Below are positions 61,098 to 64,000 of a stretch of 64,000 bases of DNA, piece by piece (within the stretch, counting starts at the first letter, position 1; each line of letters opens with the position of its first letter). The stretch is from positions 1,550,001 through 1,614,000 of the forward strand of contig JAFBJZ010000772.1 of NCBI GenBank assembly GCA_016785225.1, written 5' to 3'. The DNA comes from Psettodes erumei (taxonomy: Eukaryota; Chordata; Actinopteri; Pleuronectiformes; Psettodidae). A model generated the notes under the pieces. It worked only from the letters and a program-made list of their open reading frames with translations. It made no database searches and had not been told where the DNA came from. A program made the translations under genes and the position numbers.

Positions 61098-63433
61098 CCT
61101 TGCTGTCTTTCTCCCCTGTCTGAGGGCTACAGTGTGTGGTGTCAGCACCTTGAGTCTCAAAGAAGAACGTGGACTGCTGTTACACATTCCCTTCCACATG
61201 ATTTTATATCTGCTCGGCAGAAGTTCATTTAGCAGCTGGAAGCTGTGCTGTATAAGTGATTGTGTTGCTTTAGCCTTGTATATTCAGCTCATCAGCATTG
61301 CACTGACCTTGTGTTAAGGGCAGAGCGAATCTCTGGTTACCCTCAGTGGAAGGCAATATCTAAGATTACATTGGTTGCTCTGTTTTTGGAGATAGAATGT
61401 TAAAGTTGACTCAGGAGTCCATGGCATGATTTGTAGTGATACTCACATTCGTTTTTTTATTTTTTACAGTGGCCATTTTGAACCTGGCTCACATTTGGGG
61501 ATGGTAAACGGTACCTGGAAGAGTTAGCAAAGCCGAGATATGCCCTACTGTGTTGGACCAGGGTGCAGACCTCTTTATGATTTAAGAACTCCCTAATTAA
61601 CCAGTAGTCATGCAAATTCTTTGGCTGAACTGAAAACTCTGTTTAATATCTCTCCAGGGTCTTTGTACCTTCACAGATTAATGCAGTTATGCAGGGGATC
61701 TGCCAAAATCTAGTGCGTGTGAAGGACAAAACCTTTGTGACTTTACTGTAATGAGTAATGATGATTATTGCATGCTCCTTAAAGTTATATAATATATATA
61801 ATAATAATAACAATAATAATTATTATTATTATTTAATTTAGTCTATTTATTAAGACTGTTTATTAAATTTATTTAACTTTTTTTCCAGAGGGTTTTTGTA
61901 GAAAAACATTTCATTTCTTAAAATAAGTTTTGATTTGGTACCATTACCAGACTCAGATGTACCTTCAGCACTAAGTATGAAAACTGAAAATCAGCCCTGT
62001 TCCCTGATTACGTGACTGTTTCAGGGTGCAGCTCTACTAAGATGCAGCCCATAAAAATCAGGGAACACTTGGAATCAGAGAAACAGACATTTTTGCAAAA
62101 GCTTCCATTTAACCATAAACAGTGTCTTACATCTGTGTACCAGTAGCATTTGCTGACACAGCTGTAGTTTTTATGCTGATCCTCTACATCAAGTGTGACA
62201 TAAATTCTAAATGGTCGCTGTGGGAATAAATTTACCTGCCCTGATGGTACAAAATCATTAGCAAAGGAGGAGATTTTAATTCAAGTCAGGCATTAATTAT
62301 ACAAAATCCTGATGTTTCATATTGTAACCTTGTTTGTCGCCTATCTATTGTCCTTAACTGAACAAGAACTGAATATAAATGTTGACTTTCTTCAGAACAT
62401 GCATTGTCTGGCAAATCAGAACCGAGGAGCAGAATCAGTTTGTGTTCAATTTCCTGTAACTGTGTCAGCAGCCACTGAAGTCGGGGAGAAACAACATCCT
62501 CCTCAAGATTCTAATATCTATCTGTCTCAGTAATTTTTTCACCATTACAGTATATCTGTACATCTTGGCCTCCTTCTCCTGTTTTTTTCCTTTTGAATAA
62601 TGCTAGATTTTCACAGTTGTCACAATGAAAATATAAGGTAAGTCTGGGACCATAGTCATGTATTATCATATCGCTTTCAAAATATTTGGCATACATATTA
62701 AGGTAGTTTAAAATTTGATATAACATTGTGAACTAACCAAATACTATCATGCATTAATCTCCCTTAAAGTACAACATAGACTTCATAATATCTGACCTCT
62801 AAATGGTAGGAAAGAAAGACACTGCTGGCTATAGGATGGCGCAGTCAGCGAAAATAGCATATCATATCATTTATATATTACGTAATTGATTTTTATTTTC
62901 CATGATACTCTCTAATTTCTTCCCTGTGGCTACTCTGTTGTGACCCTCAACTTGCCTTTGAACACATGTTGTATGGTACGATCATGTTATTTATAGAAGC
63001 ACTGCTGAATTTAATCCACAGCTCTGAATCATGTCAATAAAGGCAGTGAACCATCATGCCACCATTGTTTTGATGATGCCAGCACAACAATAACGGCCAC
63101 TGTTTTATGTAAGATGTGATATCATTTTGAAAATGCTGTGAATAGGGCAACCATTACACAATTTGCCAGTTCTTTGCATGTGGTTGCATGTTGTCGTGCA
63201 GAGCCTCTCCAGCATTCAAGCAGTAAGAATTGTTCCTTTTCATTTTGTGAAAGCACAATATCTGGACTGGTAATAGTTGTATGCAATATTAATTGGATAA
63301 AGCAGTGGCTACTCAGACAAAGTGATGGCTTAGTAGCTTTGATACCAAACCCTTAATGTGCTTTGCTGTATGAACAGACGGCAGTTCTGTATTTAGCTGA
63401 TGTTAAATATATATTTTGTCCTGAGTAGAATAG
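61097..63433. other. non-coding DNA, no gene seen
   Basis: It contains a self-complementary AAT/ATT run at about 61797-61833 and short AT-rich stretches. No exon or transposon is recognised. Confidence 0.4.
61797..61833. repeat. (AAT)n meeting (ATT)n, self-complementary
   Basis: AAT units up to 61820 are followed directly by ATT units, so 61812-61830 is nearly palindromic. Confidence 0.8.
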
Positions 63434-63880
63434 TATGGAGCCCTGGAGTGGTCATAGAGAGAGAAAAAAAACAGAACAAGGCCACATTTTACTACACTGA
63501 GCACTCAAAATAATATTGCTTGCACATGAGATACAACTTCTTCCCACATTTTGATGAATTTGCTCCCATGTTTTGATTAATACATGCACACAAGATAGTT
63601 GTAGAGAGTCACCACAACAGATCAGACTTCTCCGTGAAGCACTGCTGTCAAGCCAGCCGCCCCAAAACATCCCAGAGCGTGCTGAATGCCAAGGGATTCT
63701 GACCAAGTATCCGTATGTGACAACTCGTCACATACAAACGAAGGTCAGAATACATGGAAACGAATCAGAACGTGGGAACGGATTTAATCTTGTGGGCACG
63801 CAAGCATTTCAAGCACTCAATGTAGTAAAACGTGGCTTTGAGATTTTTTATACTCCCTCTATGACCACTTCAGGGCTTTG
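63434..63880. mobile_element. non-autonomous transposon (MITE) with 8-bp target-site duplication
   Basis: Inverted repeats at 63439-63463 (AGCCCTGGAGTGGTCATAGA then GAGAG) and 63853-63877 agree at 23 of 25 bases. They are enclosed by exact direct repeats TAGAATAG at 63426-63433 and 63881-63888. An 8-bp duplication suggests hAT-type insertion. The 447-bp interior has no transposase; the 84- and 116-codon frames across it are not recognisable proteins. I do not recognise the family from its ends. Confidence 0.7.
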
Positions 63881-63888
63881 TAGAATAG

Positions 63889-64000
63889 GGATATTTTTGT
63901 GCTTATTAAAAGCACAAGCATGATGTTTAGTTTTATGCCAGCATAAAGTTACATTTGGCACAAATTTTAAAATTTGACCACATTCATGAGAGAAGTTGTA
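63889..64000. other. window end, nothing recognised
   Basis: AT-rich DNA with no feature I can support. Confidence 0.5.

Noticed and set aside
60733..61199. Frames rich in Cys-Val or Thr-His repeats
   Set aside because: Translations of TG/CA microsatellites; the same applies at 1208-1390, 29633-29830, 33034-33285 and 43242-43613.
54861..64000. Possible mir-190 hairpin, expected in a tln2 intron
   Set aside because: No match to the mature miRNA seed region and no suitable hairpin was seen by eye; it may lie further right.
1..64000. CRISPR arrays, phage defence islands, operons or other prokaryotic systems
   Set aside because: The sequence is vertebrate: spliced genes, long non-coding DNA, eukaryotic transposons. 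No regularly spaced repeats with unique spacers were found.

Overview
The window is vertebrate nuclear DNA, most likely from a percomorph-type teleost. Supporting signs are one recognisable spliced nuclear-receptor exon, one intact gene with a single coding exon, degenerate hAT and Tc1-type DNA transposons, many (CA)n/(TG)n microsatellites, and tens of kilobases of non-coding DNA. There are no operons, prokaryotic ribosome-binding sites or phage genes. The large number of 60-160 codon open frames is what AT/GC-mixed non-coding vertebrate DNA produces by chance, and nearly all are rejected here.

Layout. (1) Positions 1-2435 are the promoter-proximal end of intron 1 of rora, which is transcribed on the minus strand and leaves the window on the left. 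(2) 2436-2589 is the first coding exon of rora (RORalpha isoform-1-type N-terminus), with a clean splice donor, a good Kozak context and an upstream in-frame stop. (3) About 2590-7100 is CpG-rich upstream DNA with a compound trinucleotide microsatellite, two CACGTG E-boxes and a NotI-containing CpG block. (4) About 7-41 kb is a gene desert. It holds candidate conserved non-coding elements, an isolated CpG island near 18 kb, microsatellites, a degenerate MITE near 35 kb, a mirrored TAAT-containing inverted repeat at 34.35 kb, and a strong CTCF-type motif followed by a perfect hairpin at 39.6-39.7 kb. (5) 41057-43008 is a complete but dead hAT transposon with matching ends and an 8-bp target-site duplication; a second palindromic element appears to be nested in it. 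(6) About 43-50.6 kb is intergenic with a Tc1-type end. (7) 50693-52039 (minus) is an intact C2CD4A/B-family gene with a short 5' intron, a 5'UTR exon and a TATA-like promoter. (8) Near 54.5-54.9 kb is a CpG-rich block with a plus-strand splice donor, a candidate non-coding first exon of the next gene; by synteny tln2 is the obvious guess. (9) 55-64 kb holds no coding exon, two MITEs, microsatellites and a perfect hairpin beside a (TG)n tract.

The gene order rora(-), c2cd4(-), candidate plus-strand promoter matches the human 15q22 order RORA(-), C2CD4A/B, TLN2(+), except that VPS13C, which lies between RORA and C2CD4A in human, is not seen. The 48-kb interval between rora exon 1 and c2cd4 is therefore probably a regulatory landscape for one or both genes.

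I found no new enzymatic or defence system. The items most worth checking are the mirrored homeodomain-type repeat, the CTCF/hairpin pair, the orphan CpG island, the candidate non-coding exon, and the newly delimited transposable elements. All alignments to known families are from memory; no search was run.
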